A DNA stretch of 64,000 bases from Glandiceps talaboti (lineage: Eukaryota; Hemichordata; Enteropneusta; Spengelidae): NCBI RefSeq assembly GCF_964340395.1, contig NC_135551.1, forward strand, positions 20,606,003-20,670,002, written 5' to 3'. The translations under genes and the position numbers were made by a program. Under the pieces are notes generated by a model, which saw only the letters and a program-made list of their open reading frames with translations, did not search any database and had not been told where the DNA came from. Below are positions 24,079-39,400 of this stretch, piece after piece. How positions within the stretch are numbered: the first letter of the stretch is position 1; the number at the start of each line of letters is the position of its first letter.

Positions 24079-24990
24079 TTATTGAAAGAACCGATGTGAC
24101 GTCATCTGTTTTCTTTGTACCTGACACAATCCTAGCTGCTGTATTTTGGGCATGTTCAAGAGGGACAATGTTTTTAGCTGGCAGCCCATACAGAAGGGCC
24201 ATTCAGTAGTCGGGTATCGATGATATAAGTGCATGACCAAGGTTCTGACAAACTCCGTTTGTAAGATACTGGCGTATGCGACCATAGACAGTGGAGGGGC
24301 CCCCTCCACTGTCAATGATGCGACCTATTGTTCGGGGGTGAAAAAGAACTGATCTACATGTCAACGAGATGTGCTTCTTGAGGTTATAACGGTCATCAAT
24401 TGTTACACAAATGGTACATGCTGAATCCACTAACTGCACAGAAGACGATCCCATGTTGATGTGGTTCATGAGACGAGGAAGCCTGTTGAACTGAGACGTG
24501 ATAAGGAGGACCTCGGTTTTGACATCATTAAACTAGCTTATTTTGGGTCGTTTAATATCATGTGCAACAGTTTCCATCTTAGTTACTGTAGTTGACGTAT
24601 GTGATTGGGGAAATATATTGGTAAATCTGGTTGTCGTCTGCATGTTGTTGCATATTGAGATTTTGATGTCGGATTAGCTTTCCAAGTGGTGATGTGTATA
24701 GACAGCATACGCGTGTAAGAGTGGACCAAGCACAGGGTTTTGTGACACTCCACACTGCAAATGTTTGGTTTCTGATATGCCTTGTACAGAAATGGACTGT
24801 TGTATATCTTTGAGGTATAAAGACTCTAGTCGAATGCCTGTAATACCGAGCTCGGAATAAACTTGAAATTATGCTGGAGTCAGAATTTACGGGGGGGCAT
24901 GAACAAAATTGAGGTTCAAAGGGAGGGGGGCATGACAATTGTGATGGTCTGAAAGGGCCCCCGAATATTCTGCTCATGATTTGAACCAAA
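24079..24990 (-). pseudogene. Non-LTR retrotransposon RT relic (L2-like)
   Basis: The minus strand carries, in order: GSVTKPCAWSTL-like residues; YTSPLGKLIRHQNLNMQQ with HADDNQIY, corresponding to the Y-A-D-D catalytic box; then KKHISLTCRSVLFH; IGRI and IRQYLTN, interrupted by 14 extra codons; HALISSIPDYCNG-type residues; and a PAKN...LEHAQNTAAR-like stretch at about 24200-24140, partly in another frame. This is the RT-to-C-terminus order of an L2/CR1-type LINE. It is a different family from the relic at 1204-2051. The 14 extra codons correspond exactly to the hairpin insertion at 24284-24325. Confidence 0.85.
24276..24325. mobile_element. 34-bp palindromic insertion with 8-bp target duplication
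   Basis: The octamer atgcgacc occurs at 24276-24283 and again at 24318-24325. Between them lie 34 bp that form an almost perfect palindrome around GGGGCCCCC: a perfect 13-bp arm GACAGTGGAGGGG with one central base, and ends ATAGAC and GTCAAT. Removing payload plus one octamer (42 bp) joins IGRI to RQYLT, restoring the usual LINE residue order. The segment therefore inserted into an existing LINE copy. It is the best-supported member of the micro-hairpin family. Confidence 0.75.
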
Positions 24991-25048
24991 ATTAAACCTC
25001 AGGAGCAGTTGTTTACCAAGTAAATTTACATTTGTATAAGTGTATGCC

Positions 25049-27382
<2,334 letters not shown>

Positions 27383-27554
27383 TGCTCCTTATAGTCTCGC
27401 TGCCAGACTCGAGACTATCGTCCCTAATCTGTTTACCGAGCGGCGCAGCCGCGAGAAGAGCGGGACCAGTCCCCCTCTATTCTCGCGGCTGCGCCGCTCG
27501 GTAAACAGATTAGGGACGATAGTCTCGAGTCTGGCAGCGAGACTATGCTCCTTA
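27383..27554. mobile_element. MITE with 65-bp perfect terminal inverted repeats and 9-bp TSD
   Basis: The 154-bp element (27392-27545) has perfect 65-bp terminal inverted repeats beginning TAGTCTCGCTGCCAG, around a 24-bp centre. It is flanked by the identical 9-mer tgctcctta (27383-27391 and 27546-27554), a target-site duplication. Length, near-complete palindromy and a 9-bp duplication fit a non-autonomous DNA transposon; 9-bp duplications are typical of Mutator-like elements, though superfamily assignment is inference. Perfect arms suggest recent insertion. It is strikingly GC-rich (CGAGCGGCGCAGCCGCGAG) against the AT-rich surroundings. Confidence 0.92.
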
Positions 27555-28885
27555 CAGCAGTTTGTTTTTCCCGCATATGCATACATTACCCATAATCCTT
27601 TTAAGTATTCTGCAGATATCTGTGCAATGTGCATTCATGACTCATGAAAATCTGGAATGCACTGATCGAAGCCAATTGTACAGTTATACTATAAAAACAG
27701 GAGTTATGAGTATAATTGAAATAAAACAAGAGAATAAGAGATGAGGGCCCTCAGAATCGTCACGTAGAGTGATATAACAGTTACATGGATGCCGGGCATG
27801 TACCCATAGGTACGGGCCCGGGGGGGGGGGGGGGGGTTGGGGTTCTGCATGCCGAACGTCATTAAGTATTTCCTTTACTTTGGTGCTCATGATCGTAATT
27901 TGGATGATGCCCAAGATATTTGAGGCGTGAATACCTGTTGTTCTTCTAAAGGCTTGTTTATTACTGTGAAGATCACACCCTAACACTTAATTGTTCTATA
28001 AACGACACATGGACAAGAATACTATTCCCATAGAGGTTAGTCTAGTTAATTCCTGATGGACCGTATTTCGTTCAGCGTTACGTTGTACATAACACGGTCA
28101 GTCAGAAACTATAGACGACATGGACGACATGGATGCCATATAATATTCCCAATAGTCACTCAATTTTACTTAGCTAGAAATAATGTCCACAGACTCAAAT
28201 CTGTCAGCACGTCTCTACTGTGAGTTTGTTGACGCTATTGGCCGGTCAGGTTTGTTAAGAAGCTCCATACACTAGCAATATTTGTGGCCCAATTTTAAAC
28301 TATTATTGGAAACGATTGTCATGTCATCTAAATCTGTATTACTATGCATCAAACGCGTAGAAATGTGAAACACGTTTAGTGGTGGCGGTATGTAGTGCAT
28401 AATGAAAAGGCGTACTACGAACATTTATTTCAAAATGAGCCCTGTGATATTACAATCTACGTACGTCCTAACCATGTAGTTCATATCATAAGCCTGCTTA
28501 TATACATACATATGTATCGAATACACTAGCTACACGTATAGCGTTTATGTACGTATTGATTGCAAGCACGGTAGATTTGAATATTCATTTGTTTACTGCC
28601 CGGTTATGGGGGTGAACTCATGAATATATTCTGAACTAAATGCAAATGTATTCAAATCACTTCCGACTCGCAATCTGAACTATTTTTCAGATCGAGTATA
28701 ATCCGATTAGACAGGCGCTAATGGGAAAGTACAGAAACGTCCACCTCATCAGCATAAAAGTACAGAATTGAACTCAATCTGAACTATAGTACGGAAAGTG
28801 TCGTAAACTGTACTATTTTTTCTACTAGTGTTCCTACCCCACATAAATTCACCTAGCAGGATAGTATCCACTATAGAGGGTGTAA
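27555..28885. other. Non-coding stretch
   Basis: No gene recognised. A G run (27818-27837) follows GTACGGGCCCGG. Confidence 0.45.
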
Positions 28886-28889
28886 TGAA

Positions 28890-29023
28890 TTGTATGCTCC
28901 CCAGGAAGTTGAGGAAGTAAAAGGCCGTTGTTCCGCTAAAGATATTTGCCTGGGGTAATAATTGTAAAGCGCTTTGAACACACAGTGGGGAAGCGCTACA
29001 TAAAAACTAACATTATTATTATT
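28890..29023 (+). mobile_element. 3' tail of a LINE/SINE (L2/CR1-type)
   Basis: Contains GTAAAGCGCTTTGAACACA, then GGAAGCGCTACATAAAAACTA, and ends in three ATT repeats. This is a widespread invertebrate LINE 3' end shared by the SINEs that borrow it. The upstream CTCCCCAGGAAGTTGAGGAA may belong to the same element. No coding part is present, so it is a 5'-truncated copy or the tail of a SINE. Confidence 0.7.
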
Positions 29024-29585
29024 TCGTGATGAGACCATTCTTTGAGATGTTAATTTAACTTTTCAGATGTGTACATCAGAAAATTCAAAACCTACACGTT
29101 ATGGTACGGATCCGGAATAGCACGGACTGGGATTAATCCCGAACGTACATATCAGTGACTTCAACATCCTTTTCCTATTAAATGTTGGTTTTCACTACAT
29201 GAACGGAACACACACCATGCCAATTACAGGAAAGATAGACGGAATAGTGATATTTGATATTAGGCGCCAATCTAACGATTATCATGGTCTGGTTTACCTT
29301 TCAAGATGTGACAATAGAGATAGGTCAAGATGAAGAACGAATGATAATTACAAATATGATATTAGCAATGGCAAATATTAACTTTTTAAAATTCTATTAA
29401 CATTACCATGCATGTTGACTAGCTAGAAAGACCCTAGTACGTAACGTGCTGCTTTTTCATTGTAAGAATGCAATTTATTTTGGTACACAAAACCAATGTA
29501 AGGGTACACATGATATTTTAATACCTTTTTAGATAAACAGGTACGTTGTAGATAACACACATCACCATTTTATTTAATTGTATTT

Positions 29586-29855
29586 ATTTATTCAGCTTTG
29601 ACATAAAGTCAGGATGAGTCACACAGGTGACTAACACCTATAGAAAGCGACCCTCCTCAATGTTCAGTGTTAATGCAGGAGGAAACCGGAGTACCCGGAG
29701 AAAACCTGCGTTGTTCGGTAGAGTAAAAATGAACGACACTCTTCTTACTTACAAGTTACAGCGTGGTAAATTTAATCGAACCCTGAATGGGGTTCGAACC
29801 CCGACCGCAGTGGTAAGAGGCAAGTGGTTTAACCACTCGGCCAACGACAACCCCA
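29586..29855 (-). mobile_element. tRNA-derived SINE
   Basis: On the minus strand it starts GGGGTTGTCGTTGGCCGAG at about 29855, with an A box (TGGCCGAGTGGTTAAA) and B box (GGGTTCGAACCCC, about 29792) giving a Ser/Leu-like tRNA head. A body follows with a block whose plus strand reads GGAGGAAACCGGAGTACCCG (29680-29699), and it ends in an AAT/AATA tail (TATTTATTTATT on the plus strand, about 29580). The tRNA part is well preserved, but a mature tRNA is unlikely because of the attached body and tail. Confidence 0.8.
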
Positions 29856-29956
29856 AATGTCACTACATATTGGATTTTCATTATACAAATAAATTTAGAA
29901 GTCATGTTTGGTTTTCCAATTAAATTTTCACAAATTGAATAATTCGATATATATAT

Positions 29957-29958
29957 AG

Positions 29959-30038
<80 letters not shown>

Positions 30039-30040
30039 CT
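29957..30040. repeat. (AT)n palindrome bounded by AGCCTT/AAGGCT
   Basis: About 75 bp of AT dinucleotide enclosed by AGCCTT at 29957 and AAGGCT at 30040. The whole is self-complementary and capable of forming a cruciform. Confidence 0.9.
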
Positions 30041-33000
30041 AGAAAGAGTACAAGATACATGAAATGTAACAAAATAAGGGGTTTCAACATGATTGGACAG
30101 CATGGATAATTACACTCTTTGTCGATAACTACTCTCTTTAAATTTGTCGCTTTGCAGCATACATAGGTGATTCAACATTGTTGGCGAAATCTAGACATGA
30201 ACCATTTGTATATATTCCTATTGAAGAGAAATAACTACTATACAGTGCCACATTTATAAATAACATCTCATGCATGATGGCAATCGGCTACGAACTGTTC
30301 TATTATATGTATGCTACGTTAAATATATCCCGTATCATGCCAATACAGAGTAATATATCCAACCAACTAGAAATAAACAAACCAAATATACACAATGCAT
30401 TCCTCGTTATAATTCTATTCAGTAGAAACAGTGGACAAAACTACCTAAATCAGACCTAACATTAAATATGAACCTGGACCAATCTACTTCAAAGGACATT
30501 ACACGTAATCAAATACTTCAGAATTATAGATATTGAAAAACTGTACACATCCAATCAAACCTAGCTACCGCCAACTACGTGCGTAAATACGTACACAAAT
30601 CTAGATACACACATCTATGGTATAAACGAATAAAAAAAGTAACGTTGTAATCGGAGTCCAACCATTCACCAGTATTGAACAGCTGGCCGAACTGAAGATC
30701 TACACTATCCAATGTCATGAGCACGATTGTACAATATGGCAAAAGTTGCCACATTCAGTATTAACAGTGTGACAGAACTTGATTTCTTTGACAGAACTGG
30801 AGGTTCACCAATGAAGAGCTCAGTCTCTTCGAAATGTTTAGGTTAGAAATGTATGGTTCACGATGGTATTATTTATAGATAGAATATGTGAGTAAAGTTA
30901 CAGGAATCCTCCTAGAAAATGAAAAATATAACATGACTAATCCGCTATCTAATTTCACAGTGAAGGATGTAGGAGAAGAAGTTCCAAAATAAGTGAAATG
31001 TTATCGTAATAAAACAGTTCGATCGTTAATCAAAGGAAAATGAGAAGCTTGGTAGGGGTAAGTAATATTAGCAGTGTTATCTGTAATGTGTGACAGTATA
31101 TTTCCCCCAACGGATGTAAACATAATAGTAATTTGATGTAACGTATATGCGATATCTACGACGTTCGCACGACGTCTAGACGATAGTATGTCGACACACT
31201 CAAACTTTAGTCAAGAAATTTTACGTTTATTGTACATGAATGAAGGCAAATGTCATGCATAAATATTGACTCAGAGATGTACTTTCACTTACTTTATTAT
31301 TTATTTATTTTTATCAACCGTGTAATCAAACTGTAGGAGACGTCTTTGTAGTGTAACTCATGTCGAGATCTCATTAAGTATGCACTAGAGCTATACAATA
31401 CGATTTCCCTTGATACAATCAATATGGTACTGTACTAAAACGATACCTTCTTAGAAGACTATTTTGTCCATGTTAAAACCTTTTTATCCATTTCTTATGG
31501 GGTTAATTAAAATCGTGATCATTCTTTCCCTTTGGTTCATATATCTTTACCTGCCTTGCGTAAAATGTAGAGAGGCCAGTTATCACCACTCATCTTTTGG
31601 TCTCCGCTACGTGTTTCACATTATATCAATATTGTGATGTTTTTCACTTTTTAAAATATATATCTATATTTTGAAATAGGACGATGGACAGCAATACCGA
31701 TTATCACCAAATACGATAATCGCAGTTTCATCAAATCATAAAAAATATCAATTAGGCCTAAAATAAATGTGTGGTTCCGATTATGCTCAATTCTAGAAGT
31801 AGGTGAGGTAGGTACATTTTTCATTTTATTTTCTTTTGATATTTTTTTCATGTGAGAGAGTCTAGTTCAGGTAGTTATGTTTCCCGTTGTTTTCCATGTG
31901 GTCTCTGTGTTATTGGTTTCTTCTCATCAGATGTACAGTCATTACAAATTGAAAGAACAGTTTTTATATTGTCTTTTAAAGTTGATGTTAGTTTCCGCAT
32001 CCACAACTTCTCGCGAGAAGTCACTATTTTCGGCACTTTAACATTATTTTCTCGAATATGTAAAAATAATATTTAGGGTCGGCAGGTGGGACGGGTAACC
32101 GGAACCAAACAATTTTTTAGGCCTTAATATTACATAATTCAAAGTCTCATGAACTGAACCGCGAAATGTTCATGGCATTGCTTCCAGAGTCAGATTAATG
32201 GTACATGTACAGTTCATCCAATTACTGTGTACTGTATCGAAGGCGCTTGCAATATGTCAACTCCCCCATACATCACTTGTTATGATAGCGTGAATTCGAT
32301 TTGACATAAACGTTTCTGGCTGTAAATGCAATCGCGAGAGTATACAATCTACGTGTTTTCATGAGACGACACATCTTTGAGGTTAATGAAACATAATTTA
32401 GAATTATATTTGATCTTGTTAGATAAGTCAGAAATGTTCCCTGGGAAGCGTTCATAACCACGTCATGTTTGTTTCTTTCAAACAGGTTCGTATAGCTACT
32501 TGAAAGATTGGATACGAGAGCGCGTTATTAATCTGAATTCAACATGCTTGCAAATGCTAGACATCACATCATCGGGAACGAAATCATGCTGAGCAATTAG
32601 ATGAAAACAGATAACGCGTCGCGTTTGTCGTCATATTTCAGTCGCTTGAAAGATACCGATGATTAAAGCAAAATTAACTCTATCACGGGCAACTTTTTTA
32701 ATTTGTATACTCTTTCATGGCTGAATTAGAAACTAGGCTGGCTATTGGGGGTTTAGTTACGTGATCAAATATCTGTTGGCAAGTGCACTTCATCTTTAAA
32801 TTTTCTGTTAAAGGTCTTGCTTTCCCTGTTCTTTATCACCACTAATTCAAAATTGATACAATACTATAGAAATCCAGTTTCAGTTCACGATAGGCTACAT
32901 GAATCTACATTCATTTGAATTTAAATTGCGACTGATCACTCGAATGTCCAGGTTTCCACAGAGATGTTGACCACTGATGAGTGGCCGTGCACCGCAAGAG

Positions 33001-33240
33001 ACCGTTTTTCACATTCATGTGATAGATAGAGAACAATTCGTTCTGCTAAATTATTTAAACTACTCTTACTGTTCCTCGTTTTAATCTCATGATTACACAT
33101 GCTGCTACATTACAATTATGTTGAGGATTTTCTTCTGTCCGAGACAAGACCGACTGATATTTCAGTATTTAGCTCATCAATATTCTAATCCTGTCTCATG
33201 GACACACTGTGTCGAGCTCGAGCGCCTGCGTGGTAAAGCT
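30041..33240. other. Non-coding stretch
   Basis: About 3.2 kb with no recognisable exon, repeat family or RNA gene. ORFs do not exceed 75 codons and lack motifs. Confidence 0.5.
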
Positions 33241-33265
33241 CTGGGCAACATGATTTCAGTCCTGC

Positions 33266-33300
33266 GTGGTACATATAAACCATAGTTCGAGGCAGTTCAT
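33266..33300 (+). promoter_or_regulatory. Candidate TATA-type core promoter
   Basis: CATATAAAC at 33272-33280 is followed 20-30 nt later by GGCAGTTCATTT, a plausible start-site region. Upstream DNA is locally CpG-containing (GAGCTCGAGCGCCTGCGTGG at 33214-33233). The case depends on the splice-donor-terminated, ATG-free segment that follows. Confidence 0.35.
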
Positions 33301-33438
33301 TTAAAGAGAGAGCATTTGAAGACGGTTATTGTGCAGGTTGAATTTCTGAAGCTACTATAATTTATTCTCTGAAATTGCGGAAGGATCTTGTACGACAGTA
33401 TATCAAGGTTCAAGACAAGCACAGTCTGTTCTTTTCAG
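33298..33438 (+). other. Candidate 5'UTR first exon with splice donor
   Basis: A segment of about 141 nt lying between the TATA-like promoter and a strong donor (TTTTCAG|GTGAGT, GT at 33439-33440) contains no ATG, as expected of a 5' leader exon. A long (GA)n tract in the putative intron follows. I could not find the downstream coding exon in this window, so the gene remains unidentified. Confidence 0.35.
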
Positions 33439-33546
33439 GTGAGTGGAATCTCTTTCAATAAATATGAAGTTATAAGAATGGAGTTAACATGGCTTAAAAT
33501 TAATTAATTTATTTCAATTTATGTCTATATACAGACAGGATTCTAC

Positions 33547-33738
<192 letters not shown>

Positions 33739-34799
33739 TCAACGTAAAGATACGCAAGCAGTCACCGGCAAACAAATATTAGACGACAAACCATTAGCGG
33801 ACAGGCATAATGAAATGTATTAATTGAATATGTGTATTGCTATTACCGACAAAGTTTTCATATTGAAGCTTGCTCTCCTAGATATTTTATCTGGTGTCAA
33901 TTCTACCATATGTTTTTGTAATTATCGTTTTAATTCAATAAAATGCAGTTCTTTGTGTTGTACAGTCTATGTGGAAAGCCGTTATCAAATTATCTGTACT
34001 TGGACTAAAATTAGGCAGTATGTATATATGAACATTTTATTTGAAGATTGCCAACACAACCGTTTACGTCAAGTTGTTACAAGTTCATTGTGGTAGTCCG
34101 GAACCGCCTTGTATTCGATCGCATTTTAATTCAGAATGAATATATGACAAAATAATTGCATATTTGCGATAAAAGTCACGCTCCCTCTGTAGCAGTTTAT
34201 AATTAAATGCACATTTGCCGGAAATTAGATAAATTTCAGATATGTTAGTAATTAGGTATGTGGTCGTGAGTAAAGTCGCACTGTTGATTCTTGTCCGGAT
34301 CTGAATGTCGTCTCTATTAGACAGCGTGTTTTCAAGCGTTTGAAACATTATACTAGCTAGTACCAACACGTGGTGATATATTAGTACTCGTCGTCAGAAA
34401 CTATTTGACATTTGACCCAAATTAAACAGACAATGCAGTCCGCGTCTATCAGCTGACAAATTCAAATGATCAATTGCTTTAGAATGAACACACAATTCGA
34501 CCCACATATGTAGATGGTAAACAAATCAGTGATGTTGACAACATACATTTTGGCAAAATGATTCAACACGAGTCGCTAAAGAAGTGATATTTTCATTTAC
34601 ACAAAACTAATTACGGGAGAATACATAAAAAAAAACCTGATTCCGTCAAGCCATTTATATTTTCTCAAGGCTTTTGGCTTACATATTACTAATTTTATGT
34701 TCGTACGTTGACTGCGGTTGAGACTTATGTTATATGATACAATACAAGACGTGTCAGTGATGTTTTTGCGTCGTGGTACTTTGAGTATGTTATGACTTG

Positions 34800-36400
34800 A
34801 GGCCATATAAAAGACGATGTATTCCCTCATCTGGTTCATGCGTTGACGATATGTTGTCAGTCGGCGAAATGAACAGTTGTGTTGGTATGGTAAATCAAAC
34901 TGTATAATTGTAGAGGGGAATTTATTCGAAATAAAGGTACTCATGTGAAAAATCTCGATAACAAAATGTAGCTATAAGATAGATTAATTAATTAGAGGAC
35001 AGAGTAATAAATGTAATAGCTATCAATTTTTTCCCATTATTCACAATCCATATATTATTAATCGACCTACACTTTCGTCTCGGGACATTGTACACAGCAC
35101 AAAGCATAACCACAAAACGAACACATATTTAAGCATAAAATAGTCAAATAATGTATACTTAAAGTACATATTACATACAAAAGATAGTCGACAAGGGTAT
35201 GAAAAGCTGCGTCAAACTCGATGATATAAAAGGCATTTGCAAACAGAGATAATGTCAAATTCCTGTCATGATATCATCAATAATGTCTCCACAGTAACTA
35301 TATTGCTTTTTCTGCTTTTTTATGAAAGTACATTACTTATCACAGTTGATGTTTACGAATTGTCATAAATTATACAATATTCATAAACTGCATGTATATA
35401 TACTTAGCTAAGTGATAGAGTAATGCGTGTAATATATATATATATATTTATACAAGTTAAATTAAAAACATCATTAGACTTGTTCTGTATGTTTTTTTTA
35501 ACTTATTCACAATTTGTCTGCTATATAAGATAAACCGCCACTTGGAGAAATATACGGTAACATCCACTTAAAAAAATTCCCATTCGGTTAAGACGAATTT
35601 ATAAAAGTAATATGTTTTCAGTCGGTGAGATAAACAGTTTTGTTTATATGGATGGTTAATGGAAATGCTCAGCCGTAGAAGGAATTGTATTCGAAATAAA
35701 GACAGTCTTAAAAAATCCAGATAAACATGAAATATAAGATAGAGATCATTAGAGCGCTAAGTTTATTATGCATGTACTTTATTTATCTGCTATTTTATTT
35801 AATTATTTACAATCTAAGCGCGATACTGCTGCATTCCGTTGTATACGGAATGGTTCGTGCAGTGTACATTATTAATGGACCCACACATCCGCCTGGGGAC
35901 ATTCTGTACAATATATAATAGAGTCATCAACCATAACTGGAGACATATTTAAACAGGAATGGTCAGAAAATATACTCAAAGTACAGATTACAGATTTTAC
36001 AAAATGTGGTTGACAAGGGTATATAAACTGTGTTCCAAACTTGATAAAAGACAGACCAGTATAGTGTCAAAGTCCTCTCGCCTTATCATCGATCACGTAT
36101 CCCCAGTAACTAAGGGTATGTCCGGTTTTACGACAAAGTACATTAGTTGTCATAGATTTTCTTTTTACGAGTTGTCATATATTATAGATAATGTTCATAA
36201 TTGTATACGTATGTACTATATTATATCAATGAAGTAAATAAGTAATGGCGTGATGCTTTAATACATGCATCCAAGTCAGTGACATGTTTTTTTTTAAACA
36301 TCATTCTTAATGCATTTTGTTGTATACTTTTAAGCTTGATCACAACTCTTCTGATCAGGATTTTATGAGATTGACTGCTACTCGAAGAAATGTACCACTT
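34800..36400 (+). repeat. Diverged tandem duplication, about 0.8 kb period
   Basis: Copy A (about 34800-35560) and copy B (about 35560-36400) align in the same order. Shared anchors are CAGTCGG.GA.AT.AACAG (34858 and 35622), TATTCGAAATAAAG (about 34924 and 35688), GACAAGGGTAT (35190 and 36012), CCAC/CCCAGTAACTA, ACGA.TTGTCATA and AACATCATT. The offset grows from 764 to about 840 bp, so copies differ by indels. No frame is conserved between copies, arguing against duplicated coding exons. Confidence 0.75.
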
Positions 36401-39400
36401 TACAAAATCTGAACTAAACAGCGGATAGATGAAAGAATAGAAGAATATATAGACGAAACGTGCGTTGACAATCTATATGTACGCCAGTTCTTCTAATAAT
36501 GGTGTACTTGAACAGTATGAAGTAGCAAAAAAACTGAGTGTACACAGTTTTTAATGGATGTCCTCGGACAATTCAGTAGATGTGCATTTAAAATTCAAAG
36601 GATGTAGTTTTAGAATATTGCTTCAATTATAAGGAAGCCTGGAAGAAACCCAATATTTGATATTCGTAAATGCTTAATATGAACTTCTCTCTATATAATG
36701 TATATTCAGTAAAATTCACAGGCACACTTCAGAAATGTGTTATGTCAACTAATAAAAGGCCATAAACTAGTACGCTACACTTCATGTACTGGTCAACCAG
36801 ACAACACGATATTATACGGTACAATGCCATGAGAAAGCTGATACAACGTGATAGAACGTGACGATGTATACTAGCACGAGTGTAAGTTATAGATTGCTGT
36901 TTTCGAGGCTTTAAAGGTAAAGTAATTGATGGATGGGTATCACTTCACTGTTCATTTCCAAGTATCTAACTTGTCATGTTATCTTCAGTCATTTCTATAC
37001 TTGATTGACGTCAGTATTATTTTCGATCACCCTTTTACGGTAATTTGAGAGCTGGTGAGAGCATATGTCAAAGTTTCGGCTAAGTAGATTTATAAACAAT
37101 TTACCACTTCGTGTTCACAGCGAGATTTCTCAAGCCCTTTTAATGAGACCCGTGCTTCAAAAAGAAGTATGAGAAAGACACCGTTAATAAGAAAAGCTAT
37201 CGGTTTGTTTATGGTGTACGGCTTTCGTGATATGTGTGATACCAATAAAAGAAAGAAAGCAAAGCTACGGCTCATTTACCTGATTCATGACAGGCTGTAA
37301 ACATTTATGACCCCTTAGAACTCACAGACTCGTAGGGTATCAATTTGTGTATACTAATAAGTAGTATGTTGTGCTAGTTTTTAGAGACTCGACTTGTAAC
37401 ATATCAACGCGACTTACTTCCACCATTAGATGTTTTCGATATTCCGACCCTAAACATTATTTTAAACATTTAAAACAAAAAGATAAAAAATTCTTTCCCC
37501 CGTTGATGTACAACTTTCATCAAACTATCACAGTTATTTTTGTGGTTTTGGGTTGAAGCAATATCTATGAAATAAAAAAAAATTGAAAGTATAAATACAA
37601 TAAAATAAAATCCCAACTTACCTACTCTATTTTGTAAGGCATGTTTAATATTAGAAACATACAATTATTTTTGTTTACGCCTTGTACATTTTATGATTGA
37701 GTTTTTGATTTTTATCATAGATACATTAGACCGTTCAAATTACTTATGGTTAAATCAAGTTGAAACTAGAACATTGTTAAAAGTCATGCACAAACATGTA
37801 TTTGTACACAGACTTCTGAAGGAAACTATGGTCTGAGATTTGTATGACGTGACATTAAGATGCCTCACGGCAAGTGACTTCTTGGCATCCTGCTAAATAT
37901 CCCCAAGACGGACCAGCTAACAGAAACCTCATACCAATATATTATGAAGGTAGAAGGACTCTGCGAATGTATTGACAGATAGATTTGCAACGACAGTATT
38001 TCTTTTATGCTGTGACTGCGCATGCCCGGCTAAAACTGGCTGCCATGCTATATATCACCAATTCAATTGTAAATGCACGTAATCAGTACTGTTGATATTG
38101 CTCATATACGCGAGACAATGGTTTGCACTATGATGCTTCTTTTGTAAATTTCATGTAAATGAGTCCCACACCATATTAAATTCTCCTTACACACCACCAT
38201 TAGCTATCGAGTGTGCTTTGATAAATTCGCCATCATCGGTATCCTGAGGTTAAATGACTTCACATATTAAATTCATTAATGGAATAAAGAATTGTTAACT
38301 CAGTGGAAGCAAGGACTATCCTTTCGGGAAAATGTTCAACAGAACATGCTAGCCCAAAGCTGAACAGCTGGTATGAAATGCCAGACCAACAAACAGCATG
38401 CCAACCAATTGCAAGACAAATGTTCCCATCATATTTCATAAAACTATTGGGCACTGTAGGAGAAGTGAAGTTGCCTTGGTGTGTCACTAAACATGACATT
38501 CTGTTGTTAAGACAAAGACTTTGTGACAATTCAACGCTAGATCTAGACCAGTCATGACAGAGACACCACACACAGCAGGATCCTTTAGCCAACCACATTG
38601 AACAGTGATAAGCATATATTGCTATGTGTTTATCATGCTGTAGAAAAAGCTTTTAATGGAGCCAGGCTCGGTTGTTTACTTTTAAACTTCTAATCAATAT
38701 TTTTAGTAACTTGTCTACTTATATAATTATCCCCATTGTCTGTGACACCTCTATTGTTTCTTTTGAATTTGATGTTGTTGCTCTGTGTGTTAACAAACAT
38801 CCTATTTCATCAGTAAAATACCAAGGCAACTTCATTTCTACTGTAAGCCAGACGCAATGTCATAACATGTATAAATTGAGAACACAAGCGTGGCATAATG
38901 AATATGTCTACATTATATATACCATACGCATATAATGTGTCTCCATAGTTTTTTAGCATTAGTCGTTAAAAGGAAAATCAATCCCAGAAAATATAAGTAA
39001 TGCCATGACCTTTTGGCTCTGGAGAGTCATTTCACGGTTTCATATGACATCATTTTCACTCGATGCGGAAAACACCAAATTGAAATTTGTTTCACCCCTG
39101 TTGCTCTTTCAATGGTACACTGACTTAGCAGACACAAATACATATTAGCCGAACAATGCATATACATGACTGCTTATCTAAAGGAAATAAGCACTTAGGA
39201 GTCAGAAGTATTTATAAATTGTAACACCAAGATCAATAACAATAAATAACCACCAAAATACTTCTTAAATGAAAATCCCTGAATACCTTACCTCATTTGT
39301 TGGTAACACGTGTATATAATCACTGATTGGTACATCGTCACAATCGCATGGTCCCATCAACAATCTTTATTTCTACTACAGACATAACTAACATATGGTA

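Noticed and set aside
29770-29855. Functional Ser/Leu-type tRNA gene
   Set aside because: The tRNA-like head has both internal promoter boxes but is fused to a body and AATA-type tail, so it is a SINE.
38303-38557. 84-codon plus-strand ORF with protein-like composition
   Set aside because: No family match, stops immediately upstream and no splice or promoter context; kept only as a note.
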